Shown: one piece after another, positions 25,722 through 35,185 of the stretch
How positions within the stretch are numbered: position 1 is the stretch's first letter
How the letters are laid out: each line of letters opens with the position of its first letter
Assembly: GCA_947259295.1 (NCBI GenBank)
Contig: CAMYMG010000013.1
Span: 62,001 to 126,000 of the forward strand
Direction of reading: 5' to 3'
DNA length: 64,000 bases
From: an uncultured Rhizobiaceae bacterium
GTDB taxonomy: Bacteria > Pseudomonadota > Alphaproteobacteria > Rhizobiales > Rhizobiaceae
Made by a program: the position numbers and the translations under genes
Notes under the pieces: model-generated
Told to the model about the DNA's origin: nothing
The model's input: only the letters and a program-made list of their open reading frames with translations
The model's database searches: none

Positions 25722-27221
25722 CTAGTTGTCCGGAGTTGTGGTCTCCGGCCCGTCATCCTCAGCCTGTCCGCCTTGCACGGCGGGTTCGTCCGCGCTTGCG
25801 GGCGGTTCCGGTGCCGCGGCCGGAGCAGGCATGCTTGACGCGCGGTCGGTGCCGACCGGTTCATCCGTCACCGAGCCATCGGCAGCTGCAACCCGCCACA
25901 CAGTGTTGCCGGCATCGTCCGCAACGAGCAGAGCTCCCGTGCCGTCGATGCCCACGCCCACCGGGCGGCCACGGGCTTCGTCGCCGTCGATGAAGCCTGT
26001 TACGACGTCCTCAGCCTTGCCGACAGGCTTGCCATCCTCGAACGGAATATAGACGACCTTGTACCCGTTGAAGAAGCTGCGGTTCCAGCTTCCGTGCTCG
26101 CCCACGAACGCGCCGCTGCGGTATTCCTCGGGCAAGGCCGAATCCGCACTGAACGTCATGCCGAGCGGAGCGACATGGCTGGACAGGGCATAGTCGGGCA
26201 TTGTGGCCTTTGCGACCATGTCCGGGCGCGGAGGGCGGACTCTCTCGTCGACATGGTTGCCGAAGTAGCTCCACGGCCAGCCGTAGAATGCCCCCTCTTT
26301 GACGGACGTCATGTAGTCGGGCACGAGGTTGGGTCCGAGCTCGTCGCGTTCGTTTATGACAGCCCAAAGCTCGCCCGTTTCGGGGTGAATGCTGAGACCG
26401 TTGGGATTGCGCAGACCAGAGGCATAGACTCGGGAAGCACCGGTCTCCCGGTCGACCTGCCAGATCGCGGCGCGTTCCCGCTCTGCCTCGAGGCCGTTTT
26501 CCGCGACGTTGGAATTTGACCCCACCGAGGCATAGAGATAGCGGCCGTCGGGACCGAGCACGAGATCCTTCGTCCAGTGATGGTTGATCGGCCCGCCCGG
26601 TAATTCGGTAAGCACCGTCGGCTCCCCCTCTACGCTGGTTTGCCCGAGTTGGTAGGGCCAGCTGAGGATCGCGTCGGTGGCGGCCACGTAGAGCGTACCG
26701 TCGTACCAGGCTACCCCGAAGGGCGACTTGAGACCGGTGAGCAGGTCGTTCCGCTCGTCCACCGTGCCATCCCGGTCGGCATCGCGCAGAAGGGTGATCA
26801 GATTGCTTTCCTTCTGCTCGCCGCCCCCGCCGTGGGCGATCGACATGATCCACCCGCGAATGACGTCCTTGGGCCTCGACACGGGCTTGCCGGACGGGCC
26901 GCGCGCCTGAACCACAAGAACGTCGCCATTCGGCAGCGTGTAGACGGTACGGGGGTTCGCGAGGTCCCGCGCATAGGCCGTCACCGTCAGGCCCTCGGGC
27001 ACGCTCGGCAGCTCGCCTTCCTGCCAGCCGACGACTTCGGCAATCTTGGTGTCGGCAACGAGCGACGGAGACGGTTCCGGCAGCACGGGGTCGGGACCGA
27101 TCTGCGAGCTCACGTCGAAGTCGTCGCCGCTGCCGCCGTCACTGCAGCCGGCCACCGATGCGAGGGCAAGGCAGCAACCCAAAACGGCGCCAGTGTGAAG
27201 CCTGCGCTTTCCTTCAAACAT
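25722..27221 (-). CDS. PQQ-dependent sugar (sorbosone-type) dehydrogenase, lipoprotein
   Basis: A 499-residue predicted lipoprotein (lipobox VAGC near residue 24). The body is a soluble quinoprotein glucose/L-sorbosone dehydrogenase beta-propeller: DLANPRTVYTLPNGDVLV, GLKSPFGVAWYDGTLYVA, SIHPETGELWAVINERDELG, GEHGSWNRSFFNGYKVVYIPF and GVGIDGTGALLVADDAGNTVWRV mark successive blades. The His of GEHGSW is close to the usual metal and PQQ site. The C-terminal 50 residues are acidic, Pro/Ala-rich and probably disordered. It overlaps the DUF2231 gene by 8 bp, so both belong to one operon. Substrate is inferred only as sugar or aldose. Confidence 0.88.
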   Translation of the reverse strand: MFEGKRRLHTGAVLGCCLALASVAGCSDGGSGDDFDVSSQIGPDPVLPEPSPSLVADTKIAEVVGWQEGELPSVPEGLTVTAYARDLANPRTVYTLPNGDVLVVQARGPSGKPVSRPKDVIRGWIMSIAHGGGGEQKESNLITLLRDADRDGTVDERNDLLTGLKSPFGVAWYDGTLYVAATDAILSWPYQLGQTSVEGEPTVLTELPGGPINHHWTKDLVLGPDGRYLYASVGSNSNVAENGLEAERERAAIWQVDRETGASRVYASGLRNPNGLSIHPETGELWAVINERDELGPNLVPDYMTSVKEGAFYGWPWSYFGNHVDERVRPPRPDMVAKATMPDYALSSHVAPLGMTFSADSALPEEYRSGAFVGEHGSWNRSFFNGYKVVYIPFEDGKPVGKAEDVVTGFIDGDEARGRPVGVGIDGTGALLVADDAGNTVWRVAAADGSVTDEPVGTDRASSMPAPAAAPEPPASADEPAVQGGQAEDDGPETTTPDN

Positions 27222-27657
27222 GGCGGACCTCCATCTCGTGGCGATAGACAAGCCGGCGACCAATCCAGGCGGTAGCGATCATCACCACGACGGTAACGGC
27301 AGACAGGGTAAGCCCCCATGGCACGATGGCCGTCCAGCCGTCGCCGGCATGCACGAGGCTGTTGAGGACGGCGAGGGCGAGAACGACGACGCCGCCGATG
27401 GCGTGGGTCCATGTCGCCCGATGGGAGCGGATCGAGTGCATGAAAAGGTCGACAATGCCTGCCAGCGCGGCCAGCCCGCCAAACACCAGGCCGGCAAACA
27501 GCAGCCAGGCGGAAAAATTCTGCCACATGAGGTTTTCGGTCTGCCAATAGGCGATGTCAGTCAGCAGCGTCAGCGTGAAGCAGACGACTGGAAACTGGAC
27601 GAGGACGGAGTGGATGGGCAATCCGGCGTCGGGCTCGGCATAAAGAGGGCGTGACAA
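27214..27657 (-). CDS. DUF2231 membrane protein
   Basis: A 147-residue inner-membrane protein with four hydrophobic segments and the family opening LPIHSVLVQFPVV. The natural N-terminus begins at a TTG codon (27657) preceded by GGAGAG with five-base spacing; the frame stays open to 27711 without a better start. DUF2231 proteins often sit next to PQQ-type dehydrogenases or cytochromes and may take part in membrane electron flow, but no cofactor motif is certain here. It is upstream of, and overlaps, the sugar dehydrogenase gene. Confidence 0.85.
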   Translation of the reverse strand: MSRPLYAEPDAGLPIHSVLVQFPVVCFTLTLLTDIAYWQTENLMWQNFSAWLLFAGLVFGGLAALAGIVDLFMHSIRSHRATWTHAIGGVVVLALAVLNSLVHAGDGWTAIVPWGLTLSAVTVVVMIATAWIGRRLVYRHEMEVRHV

Positions 27658-27741
27658 GGCTTCTCTCCGGGATTGGGGTGCAGAGTGAACAATACGCCTG
27701 GCGTGGCCCATTGTTCCCGGTGCCCGACCCGGGAGTCCGCG

Positions 27742-28470
27742 CTAGCGCGGCTCGGAGAGAAGGTTGAGATAGGTCGCGTCAAATCCAGCAAGTTCAGCCA
27801 GCCGGTCGAAGTCATGAATGACGACGTCGGAATTTTTCCACGAAACGAGCCCTGTTGCGCGAAGGTCCCTGACGGTCCGGTTCGTATGCACCAGGGAAAG
27901 GCCGAGGATATCGGCAATGTCGGTCTGCGTCAGCGCCAGCTGGAAGCGCCAGCCACCGGCCAGGCCGACGACTTCCATCCTGAGATAGAGCTCGCAGATA
28001 AGGTGCCCCAGGTGGGTCAGTGGGGTCCTCCGACCGATTGAAGCTATCATCTCGCGCTGGATCGCCGCGTCGATCGTCGTCGAGAGCCACAGCAGCCTGG
28101 TCAGATGAGGCGCCTGCTCGGTCAGCGCAATCAGTTCGTTGTGCGGGATGAAGGCCGCCACGCAGTCGTCCATGGCCATGACACTATGGTCCATCACCTT
28201 GAGGAGCAGGGCGTGCAGATCAACGAAGTCGCCTGGAATGTGCAGGGCAGTCAGCTGCCGCCGCCCGTCCTCGAGCATTAGCGCCCGGGCGGTCAGCCCC
28301 GACATCACAAGGCAGCTGGAATTTGCCCGCGAATGGGCCGAGATCAGTTCGGCACCCTTGGCGAAAGCCATCTGCTTGTAGTTCAGAGACGAAAGGATGT
28401 CGATTTCGCGCTTGTCGAGCCTGTCCCGCCGCGAAAGCGACTTGCACAGGAGTTCTAGGGCAGGCTTCAT
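27742..28470 (-). CDS. Crp/Fnr family transcriptional regulator
   Basis: A 242-residue regulator: an N-terminal cyclic-nucleotide-like beta domain (AFAKGAELISAHSRANSSCLV, IPGDFVDLHALLL), a dimerisation helix, and a C-terminal winged helix with recognition region LTQTDIADILGLSLVHTNRTVRDLRA. It lacks the Cys cluster of FNR, so oxygen sensing through an FeS centre is unlikely. ATG at 28470 follows AGAGCG; a TTG at 28494 is possible. It lies upstream of the DUF2231/sugar dehydrogenase operon on the same strand and divergent from the DUF6894 gene. Confidence 0.88.
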   Translation of the reverse strand: MKPALELLCKSLSRRDRLDKREIDILSSLNYKQMAFAKGAELISAHSRANSSCLVMSGLTARALMLEDGRRQLTALHIPGDFVDLHALLLKVMDHSVMAMDDCVAAFIPHNELIALTEQAPHLTRLLWLSTTIDAAIQREMIASIGRRTPLTHLGHLICELYLRMEVVGLAGGWRFQLALTQTDIADILGLSLVHTNRTVRDLRATGLVSWKNSDVVIHDFDRLAELAGFDATYLNLLSEPR

Positions 28471-28574
28471 TTTCAACGCTCTGTGAGCTGGCAAGGAACC
28501 GACATCCTAGCGGGTCGTTCCGTAGGGCACGGCTGGACACGCTGCCCGTGCCACAAAGCACATAGGCGACCTGA

Positions 28575-28808
28575 ATGCACAGGTATTTTTTCGACATCAG
28601 GGACGGCGACAACCTGTCGGTCGACGAGACCGGCATCGAGTGTGCAAGCCTCGACGACGTGCGATTCCAGGCGATAGATGCCTTGCCCGAGATCGCACGG
28701 GACGAATTGCCCGATGGCGACCACCACGTTTTCGAAGTGACCGTGAGAGACGCGACCGGAAAGCGCGTTTTCAGCGGGCGTCTGACGCTTGAGGTGCAGT
28801 GGCTTTAG
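28575..28808 (+). CDS. DUF6894 small protein
   Basis: A 77-residue protein with the DUF6894 pattern: MHRYFFDIRDGDNLSVDETG at the start, then a conserved acidic helix (DDVRFQAIDALPEIARDELP) and a C-terminal beta hairpin EVTVRDATGKRVFSGRLTLEV. Such proteins are very common and multicopy in Mesorhizobium and relatives; function unknown. Divergent from the Crp/Fnr gene with about 100 bp between them. Confidence 0.85.
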   Translation: MHRYFFDIRDGDNLSVDETGIECASLDDVRFQAIDALPEIARDELPDGDHHVFEVTVRDATGKRVFSGRLTLEVQWL

Positions 28809-29039
28809 GCGCCCCGTTCCCTCGTGAACAGGCGAAAACTGCCGGACCGATTTGGATCACCTCAGGTAGCTACATCATGACCTTAAGCGACGTTGGGAGC
28901 GCTCTTCGGCGCACAAGTTGACGTTGCGGAAATGCCACACGACGCAGATGAATGATTCGATTCACAGTGTGCTCCCGTTGTCAATTCCCTAATTTCGGTT
29001 AACAACAACTTATCGGTAACGGTTTGGGGAGTCGTACTC

Positions 29040-29801
29040 ATGAAAAAGATCATGCTGGCATCCATTTTATCGATCGGGATGTCGGGAGCAGCGTTCGCTG
29101 CCGACGCGGTGGTCTAATACGTGCCGGAAGCGCCCGTCGTCGCCGTCAAGTACTTCGATGGTGGCTATGTCGGTATCCATGGCGGCTGGGGCTGGGGGGA
29201 TGCTTCTGCAAGCTATGTAGACGGCAGTGTTTTTGGCCAACCAACTTCGGAATGCGGGGTCGGTGAGCCTTTTGCCTGTGCGGTCAGCCTTGATCCGGAT
29301 GGCGGATTCCTTGGAGTTCAGGCCGGCTGGAACTACGTTTTTGACAATGGTTTTATGCTGGGTATCGAGGGTGATTATTCCTTTGCCAGCCTCAACGACA
29401 GCGGCAACGGATTGTTTGGTCCAGCATTTGGCGGAATCGTCGGAGACGAGCAGTCGCATGTCGACCTCGAAATTGATCAGATGGCGACGGTCATGGCTCG
29501 GTTCGGCTATGTCATGGACCGCTGGATGCCCTTTGCTACGGTCGGTTGGGGCTGGGCCCATGGCAAGCGTGAAGTGAACAGCAGCTTTCCGGATCAATTC
29601 AGCGCCAGCGCTTCGAACTGGCATGACGGCTGGACCCTTGGCGCCGGTGCCGAGTTTGCCTTGGACGACCATTGGACGCTCAAGGGCGAATACCGCTATT
29701 TCGATGGCGGCGACGAGGTGTACGGGGTCGGCTTTGCGGGCGGCACCAAATACGATCTGCAAATCCATACCGTCCGCTTCGGCATCAACTACGGATTCTA
29801 G
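29040..29801 (+). pseudogene. Omp25/Omp31-type outer membrane beta-barrel gene interrupted by a nonsense codon
   Basis: An ATG at 29040 after GGGGAG encodes a good signal peptide (MKKIMLASILSIGMSGAAFA) and ADAVV, then TAA at 29115-29117, after which the same frame runs on with YVPEAPVVAVKYF to a TAG stop at 29799-29801. The downstream part is a normal eight-strand OmpA-like barrel: GGYVGIHGGWGWG, FLGVQAGWNYVFDNGFMLGIEGDYSF, WTLKGEYRYFDGG and a terminal aromatic RFGINYGF. One base change (TAA from CAA or GAA) would restore a 253-residue protein. Internal GTG at 29121 could make a signal-less barrel, unlikely to be functional. A sequencing error is possible. Confidence 0.85.
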
Positions 29802-29821
29802 CTTTTAGAACCAGGAGTTTC

Positions 29822-29852
29822 AAAGACCCCGCGGCCCTCCGCGGGGTCTTTT
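29822..29852 (+). terminator. intrinsic terminator after the Omp gene
   Basis: A 13-bp stem, AAAGACCCCGCGG (29822-29834) with CCGCGGGGTCTTT (29839-29851), loop CCCT, ending in TTTT. It lies 20 bp after the stop codon. Confidence 0.93.
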
Positions 29853-30092
29853 GCATCCCGGACGCGGGCCGGGCGAGTGGTGTCTGACGGACCCGAGATG
29901 CAAGCGTTTCTCGGCGACGCTGACCGCCAGGCTTGCCAAGTGCGCGGAGGTTGGCCGCCAAAATGCATTTCGCTCGCAAAAATCGTTCAAAACGTTTCCA
30001 CTGCATCACAATATGTTGCGCCGCAGACAATATTTCGCAGACCGGCCTCGATCGATCCAAACCACCAGACTGCCATTTCGTTGAAAAATGTC

Positions 30093-30167
30093 TGGTACGC
30101 CCAAGGGGAATCGAACCCCTGTTACCGCCGTGAAAGGGCGGTGTCCTAACCGCTAGACGATGGGCGC
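30093..30167 (-). tRNA. tRNA-Glu (anticodon TTC)
   Basis: On the minus strand GCGCCCA (from 30167) pairs with TGGGCGT (first pair G-U), followed by discriminator A and encoded CCA ending at 30093. The anticodon stem CCGCC/GGCGG carries loop CTTTCAC with TTC. The body resembles E. coli tRNA-Glu closely. Confidence 0.97.
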
Positions 30168-30244
30168 GCTCAGACGAGGCGGGTTATAATTGCCTTGCGG
30201 GCATGCGGCAACCCGTGAAACGCGTGCAGACACAAACTTTTTCG

Positions 30245-31354
30245 CTAGGTGCGCTTGCGGCAATTCCAGTTCCAGTCGCGCTCCGGGCCGATGTCGATGT
30301 GAACCGACTCGGTGTGACAATAGGTGCCAACGCCGCCACGGCCCGGCATGGAACGTACATATTTGGCCAGTTCCCATTTGCTGACGCCGGGCACCTGGAC
30401 GTCGGCTGCGGCGCAATAAATGTGCTGCGATTTCTTGGCGCCGTTGACCTTTCGGTTGTAGCTCGGGCTGCGGTAGCCGGAGGTCACCACCATCTTCTTG
30501 CCGTAGTGGCGCTCGACCGTCTTCAGCACGCGCACCAGCGCCGGCTTGAGGCAAGCCACATCCACCGATTCGCGCTGTCTGAGGAGCCCGTTGGGCGCCA
30601 GCCGCGCCAGGCCGGCTGCCGACGCCAGCACGACGGGCGGCCCGTCGACGTCCTCGTGCACGTCGATGTCGCTGTCGTCGTCGAGCCCGGACTTGCGCTT
30701 GATCTCGAAGAGGTTGGTCGTGCGAACGCCCGGAAAGGCGAAGTCGCCGCTGCCTTCGCTGAGCGAGGCCGTGCGAACCGGCTTGGCGGGCTTGGCTTCA
30801 TCCTCAAGTGCCACGAGCGGCTTCGTCTCGGTCTTCTTTTCAGGCGAGGGTGCAGCCTGCGCCGGCGTCGCGCCGAAGAAAGACGACAGGAAGCTCTTCT
30901 TCTTGGCGGGGATCGGAGCGTCGGGCATGACGCCTGCCGTCAGGACCGGACCGCCGTTCTCGAGAACATCGCCGGCGCCCGGCACCGGCACCGACGCAGC
31001 GGCCTTGTTGGCAGCGACGGCCTCGGCCTTGGTGTCGGCAGGTTTCCTTGCTTCGTCCTTTGCGACGTCCGTTTCCGGAGCGGTGGTGTCCTTGCCGGAC
31101 GCGACCTGCTCGTCCGGCTTGTTGTCCGGCGCTGCGGCCGTTTTTGCGGGCTTGCCAGACTTCGCATCATCAATCTCGGCATCGGCGGCAGCCATCGCGA
31201 GCGCAGGCAATGGCGACCCCGCATCCGTGTAGGCCGGTGTGGTCAGTTCAAGCGAAGGGTCGGTCGTCGAAGAGCAGGAAACCAGCATAGCCGTAAGAAA
31301 TCCGGCCAGAATGACGCGGCTTGTCCCGATCGCTTGGCGCGCGTCTGGTTTCAA
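30245..31354 (-). CDS. lipoprotein with C-terminal peptidase M15-like domain
   Basis: A 369-residue predicted lipoprotein. The signal peptide ends in the lipobox LVSC about residue 27 of the chosen TTG start (31354), which follows AGGGGA. Residues about 30-240 are Ala/Lys/Pro/Asp-rich and look disordered. The C-terminal 120 residues form a peptidase M15 family domain of the DUF882/YcbK type, with SGYRSPSYNRKVNGA, the metal motif SQHIYCAAAD (His and Asp) and the later HTESVHIDIG (third His). Relatives cleave or bind peptidoglycan peptides. The long linker would let a membrane-anchored domain reach the cell wall. Confidence 0.83.
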   Translation of the reverse strand: MKPDARQAIGTSRVILAGFLTAMLVSCSSTTDPSLELTTPAYTDAGSPLPALAMAAADAEIDDAKSGKPAKTAAAPDNKPDEQVASGKDTTAPETDVAKDEARKPADTKAEAVAANKAAASVPVPGAGDVLENGGPVLTAGVMPDAPIPAKKKSFLSSFFGATPAQAAPSPEKKTETKPLVALEDEAKPAKPVRTASLSEGSGDFAFPGVRTTNLFEIKRKSGLDDDSDIDVHEDVDGPPVVLASAAGLARLAPNGLLRQRESVDVACLKPALVRVLKTVERHYGKKMVVTSGYRSPSYNRKVNGAKKSQHIYCAAADVQVPGVSKWELAKYVRSMPGRGGVGTYCHTESVHIDIGPERDWNWNCRKRT

Positions 31355-31571
31355 TCCGTTTCCCCTACTCGCAATCCGGTCCCGCCGCACAGGGCGGCAA
31401 GCGGTCCTGAAATTTGGCCTGTGGCGGCCTGGCACCCCGCAATGTGGCGGCAGCGCGAATCTGTAAAAGTCACCCCAGTATCGGGCTATGGGCGGAATAT
31501 GGCCATATCAAGTTACCACAAACCATTTCGCCCACTTTCGGCGCAAGGTCAATTGCAGCCGAACCGCAATT

Positions 31572-33404
31572 TCAGACGCGCACCCGGACATAACTGCCTG
31601 GAGCATCGCCCAGCGTCTTCACGCCCTTGCCGGGCTTGCGGGCTTTCACCATCGTTTTATCCTTGGCTGTAATCCATGCATGCCAGTGCGGCCACCAGGA
31701 CCCAGCCGTTTCCGTGGCATGAGCGACCCACTGATCGAAGTCGCCGACCGGCTTGCCGTTGGTCCAGTACTGGTACTTCTGCCGGTCCGGCGGATTCACC
31801 ACGCCGGATATGTGACCGGAGCCGGCCATGACGAAGTCGACATCGCCGCCGAAATACTGGCACCCGACGAAAACCGAGCGGGCCGGCGCAATGTGGTCTT
31901 CCTTGGTCGCCAGGTTGTAGACGGGGATCTTGATGTCGGCGAGCGACAGCGTGTGCCCGGCGAGTTCCATCGTGCCCTGCGACAGCGTGTTGTCGAGGTA
32001 GCAGTTGCGCAGATAATAGGAATGATTGGCCGCGCCCATGCGCGTGGAATCGGCGTTCCAGTAGAGCAGGTCGAAGGGCAGGGGGTCCTTGCCGCGCATG
32101 TAGTTGTTGACCACGTAGGGCCAGATCAGGTCGCCCGAACGCAGCATGTTGAAGGCGGTCGCCATCTTGGTACCGTCGAGATATCCCTTCTCGTTCATCG
32201 AGCGTTCGACGGCCGCCACCTGGTCCTCGTCGACGAAGACCTTCAGGTCGCCGGCATGGGTGAAATCCACCTGCGTGGTGAACAGCGTCACCGAGCGGAT
32301 GCGGTCGTCACCTTCCTGCGCCATCAGCGACAAGGCGGCGGCCAGCAGCGTGCCGCCGACGCAATAGCCTATGGCGTTGACTTCCTTCTCGCCTGTCGAC
32401 GCCTCGATCGTGTTCAGGCCGTATTGCAGTCCCTCTCGGATATAGGCCTCCCAGCCCTTCGTGCCGTGGCTCTTGTCCGGATTTACCCAGGAAATCACGA
32501 AGACGGTGTGGCCCTGCTCGACGGCCCAGCGGATGAAGGATTTGTCGGGATTGAGGTCGAGGATGTAGAACTTGTTGATCCAGGGCGGGCAGATCAGCAA
32601 CGGCCGCTTCAGCACCTTTTCGGTGGCCGGGGCGTACTGGATGATCTCGGCGATGTCGCTGCGGCCCACCACCTTGCCCGGCGTGATGGCGATGTTCTTG
32701 CCGATTTCGAAGCGCGAATAGTCGGACTGCCTGACCTTCAGGTCCCCTTTGCCGGCGGCGATGTCCTCGGCCAGCATCTTCATGCCGCGCACCAGGTTTT
32801 CGCCGCTGCTGGCGACCGTCTCGCGAAACAGCTCGGGATTGGTGAGGATGAAGTTTGACGGCGAGATCGCGTTGGATATCTGCTTGACGTAGAAGCTCGC
32901 CTTGTGGCGCGTGTGCTCGTCGAGGCCTTCCGCGTTCTCTACCAGGTCGCCGGCCCAGCGTGACGTCACGAGATAGGCCTGCTTGAGGAAGTCGAAGAAG
33001 GCGTTCTTGCCCCATTCGGGGTCGCTGAAGCGCTTGTCGCGCGGGTCTGGCTGCACCGAGCCATCCTGCCGTTCACCGGAACCAACGCGGTTGATTGCGT
33101 TGCCCCATATGTTCAAGTAGCCGGCAAAAAGCCGCGTCTGTGCTTCCAGCGCCCGCGACGGGTCGGACAGCCAGTACTCCGTGACCTTGGAGAACGTCTT
33201 GACCATGTCGGCCATCGGCTCGGCGGCGGTGTCGCGCACCTCGCCCTTCTCGCGTGGACCGGCCCAGGCCGACGCCGCCTTGCCGGCCTCCTCGATCATG
33301 CGTGCGAGATTGAGCGCGAAGCGTTCGGGATCCTTCACGATATACTGGTCGACATCCGATACGTGATCGGAGTCTTGCTTGCCCGACTCGCCTGCCTTAG
33401 TCAT
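31572..33404 (-). CDS. phaC: class I poly(R)-hydroxyalkanoate synthase
   Basis: A 610-residue polymerase that makes PHB-type storage polyester from 3-hydroxyacyl-CoA on granule surfaces. The lipase-like box GYCVG puts the catalytic Cys at residue 348; the conserved WINKFYILDLNPDKSFIRW, SWVNPDKSHGTKGWEAY, TKEDHIAP (Asp) and SGHISGVVNPP (His) are all present. Length and N-terminal domain match class I enzymes that act without PhaE. Divergent from a small lipoprotein gene by 88 bp. phaA/B and phaZ are not in the window. Confidence 0.96.
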   Translation of the reverse strand: MTKAGESGKQDSDHVSDVDQYIVKDPERFALNLARMIEEAGKAASAWAGPREKGEVRDTAAEPMADMVKTFSKVTEYWLSDPSRALEAQTRLFAGYLNIWGNAINRVGSGERQDGSVQPDPRDKRFSDPEWGKNAFFDFLKQAYLVTSRWAGDLVENAEGLDEHTRHKASFYVKQISNAISPSNFILTNPELFRETVASSGENLVRGMKMLAEDIAAGKGDLKVRQSDYSRFEIGKNIAITPGKVVGRSDIAEIIQYAPATEKVLKRPLLICPPWINKFYILDLNPDKSFIRWAVEQGHTVFVISWVNPDKSHGTKGWEAYIREGLQYGLNTIEASTGEKEVNAIGYCVGGTLLAAALSLMAQEGDDRIRSVTLFTTQVDFTHAGDLKVFVDEDQVAAVERSMNEKGYLDGTKMATAFNMLRSGDLIWPYVVNNYMRGKDPLPFDLLYWNADSTRMGAANHSYYLRNCYLDNTLSQGTMELAGHTLSLADIKIPVYNLATKEDHIAPARSVFVGCQYFGGDVDFVMAGSGHISGVVNPPDRQKYQYWTNGKPVGDFDQWVAHATETAGSWWPHWHAWITAKDKTMVKARKPGKGVKTLGDAPGSYVRVRV

Positions 33405-33492
33405 ATTGAGGTATGGTCCTCCCGTGGGTCCTGTCTTGACATATTATCATGGCGCGTCCAATGCGGTCTAATCCGGGCGGGCAGGTTAAGTT

Positions 33493-33852
33493 ATGACATT
33501 CAGACATGGCAGATATGTTTCCACCCGCCGATTGCGCGCCGCCTCGCTGCTGCCCGCGATAGTATTCGTGGCACTGGCCGGGTGCTCAACGCCAGCCGAG
33601 GACGCGGCGCCGATGGCTCTGGGTGAGGGGCCGGTCAACACCGGCACGTTCCCCAATCTCAACATTGCCCCCAAGGCTGCAGCCCCGCAGCTCACCGACG
33701 AAGAGACCGCGGCCAAGCTCGCCGCCCTTCAGCGCGTCCAGCAGCAGCAGGGCCCCCGCACATACTCGGAGACGCCCGAGGAGAGGCGCCGGCGGATGCA
33801 GGTCATCACCGACGATCAGGCCGCGACGCTCAAGGAGATCGAAGGCAACTGA
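33493..33852 (+). CDS. small conserved lipoprotein
   Basis: A 119-residue predicted lipoprotein: basic N-terminus, hydrophobic LLPAIVFVALAGC with lipobox (Cys near residue 33), and a mature part rich in Ala, Gln, Arg and Glu ending with a helix RRRRMQVITDDQAATLKEIE. No domain recognised, though similar lipoproteins occur upstream of this aminotransferase-hom block in rhizobia. Divergent from phaC. Confidence 0.78.
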   Translation: MTFRHGRYVSTRRLRAASLLPAIVFVALAGCSTPAEDAAPMALGEGPVNTGTFPNLNIAPKAAAPQLTDEETAAKLAALQRVQQQQGPRTYSETPEERRRRMQVITDDQAATLKEIEGN

Positions 33853-33925
33853 CGCCCTCGACCCACCCGGCAAATCGGTATATATCGCGGCGCTACGAGC
33901 ATTCCCCCCAGCGCCTGGATTTGCC

Positions 33926-35143
33926 ATGGAAGAGTTTCACAAGGTCCGCCGCCTTCCGCCCTATGTTTTCGAGCAGGTCAACCGGCTGAAGGCCAGTGCA
34001 CGCTCGAGCGGCGCCGACATCATCGATCTCGGCATGGGCAATCCGGACCTGCCGACGCCGAAGGCCATCGTCGACAAGCTCTGCGAGGTTGTCCGCGATC
34101 CCAGAACGCACCGCTATTCCTCGTCGCGCGGCATTCCGGGGCTGCGCCGCGCGCAGGCCGCCTACTACGCCCGCCGATTCGGTGTGAAGCTCAACCCCGA
34201 CACGCAGATCGTCGCCACGCTCGGCTCCAAGGAAGGCTTTGCCAACATGGCGCAGGCGATCACCGCGCCCGGCGACGTGATCATGTGCCCGAACCCGACA
34301 TACCCGATCCATGCCTTCGGCTTCATCATGTCGGGCGGCGTCATCCGCTCGCTCCAGGCCGAGCCCGACGATGGCTTCATCCCGGCGCTGGAACGCGGCG
34401 TCAGGCATTCGATCCCCAAGCCCTTGGCGCTGATCCTGAACTATCCTTCGAACCCGACGGCGCATGTCGCGTCGATCGATTTTTACAGGGACGTCGTCGC
34501 CTTCGCTAAGAAGAACGACATCATCCTGTTGTCGGACCTCGCCTATTCGGAGATCTATTTCGACGGATCGCCGCCGCCCTCCGTGCTGCAAGTGCCGGGC
34601 GCCATGGATATTGCCGTCGAATTCACCTCGATGTCGAAGACCTTTTCCATGCCGGGCTGGCGCATGGGCTTTGCCGTCGGCAATGAGCGGCTGATCTCGG
34701 CGCTGACGCGCGTGAAATCCTATCTCGACTACGGCGCCTTCACACCGATCCAGGTGGCGGCTGCCGCGGCGCTGAACGGCGACGGGGCCGACATCGCCGA
34801 AGTGCGCGACGTCTACCGCAAGCGCCGCGACGTCATGGTCGACTCGTTCGGCCGCGCCGGCTGGACTATTCCCGCTCCGGCCGCGTCGATGTTTGCCTGG
34901 GCGCCGATCCCCGAGGCATTCCGCCATCTCGGGTCGCTGGAATTCTCCAAGCTGCTGATCGAGCACGCCGATGTCGCGGTGGCACCCGGCGTCGGCTTCG
35001 GCGAGCATGGCGACGACCATGTCCGCATCGCGCTGGTCGAGAACGAGCACCGGATTCGCCAGGCAGCGCGTAACATTAAGCGCTTCCTCGCCTCGTCGGC
35101 CAAGCAGCCGAACAATGTCGTGCCGCTAGTCGCCAGGTCCTGA
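33926..35143 (+). CDS. PLP-dependent aminotransferase, class I/II (LL-diaminopimelate/alanine aminotransferase type)
   Basis: A 405-residue fold-type I aminotransferase. It has IDLGMGNPDLPTP at the N-terminus, YPSNPTAHVA binding the substrate carboxylate, and the PLP lysine in SMSKTFSMPGWRMGF near residue 240; the following Arg helps bind the cofactor phosphate. The closest family groups are LL-diaminopimelate and AlaA/AlaC aminotransferases. The neighbour hom supports a role in aspartate-family amino acids, but the substrate is not decided by sequence. The frame is open upstream to 33623; ATG at 33926 gives the family N-terminus. Confidence 0.88.
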   Translation: MEEFHKVRRLPPYVFEQVNRLKASARSSGADIIDLGMGNPDLPTPKAIVDKLCEVVRDPRTHRYSSSRGIPGLRRAQAAYYARRFGVKLNPDTQIVATLGSKEGFANMAQAITAPGDVIMCPNPTYPIHAFGFIMSGGVIRSLQAEPDDGFIPALERGVRHSIPKPLALILNYPSNPTAHVASIDFYRDVVAFAKKNDIILLSDLAYSEIYFDGSPPPSVLQVPGAMDIAVEFTSMSKTFSMPGWRMGFAVGNERLISALTRVKSYLDYGAFTPIQVAAAAALNGDGADIAEVRDVYRKRRDVMVDSFGRAGWTIPAPAASMFAWAPIPEAFRHLGSLEFSKLLIEHADVAVAPGVGFGEHGDDHVRIALVENEHRIRQAARNIKRFLASSAKQPNNVVPLVARS

Positions 35144-35185
35144 CGCGGAACGGTCTGAATACTGATTTGAGGGGCGTTGCCGCAA

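Noticed and set aside
29115-29117. Stop codon in the Omp gene as programmed readthrough or recoding
   Set aside because: TAA is the least leaky stop and is not used for selenocysteine or pyrrolysine; no stimulatory structure seen.
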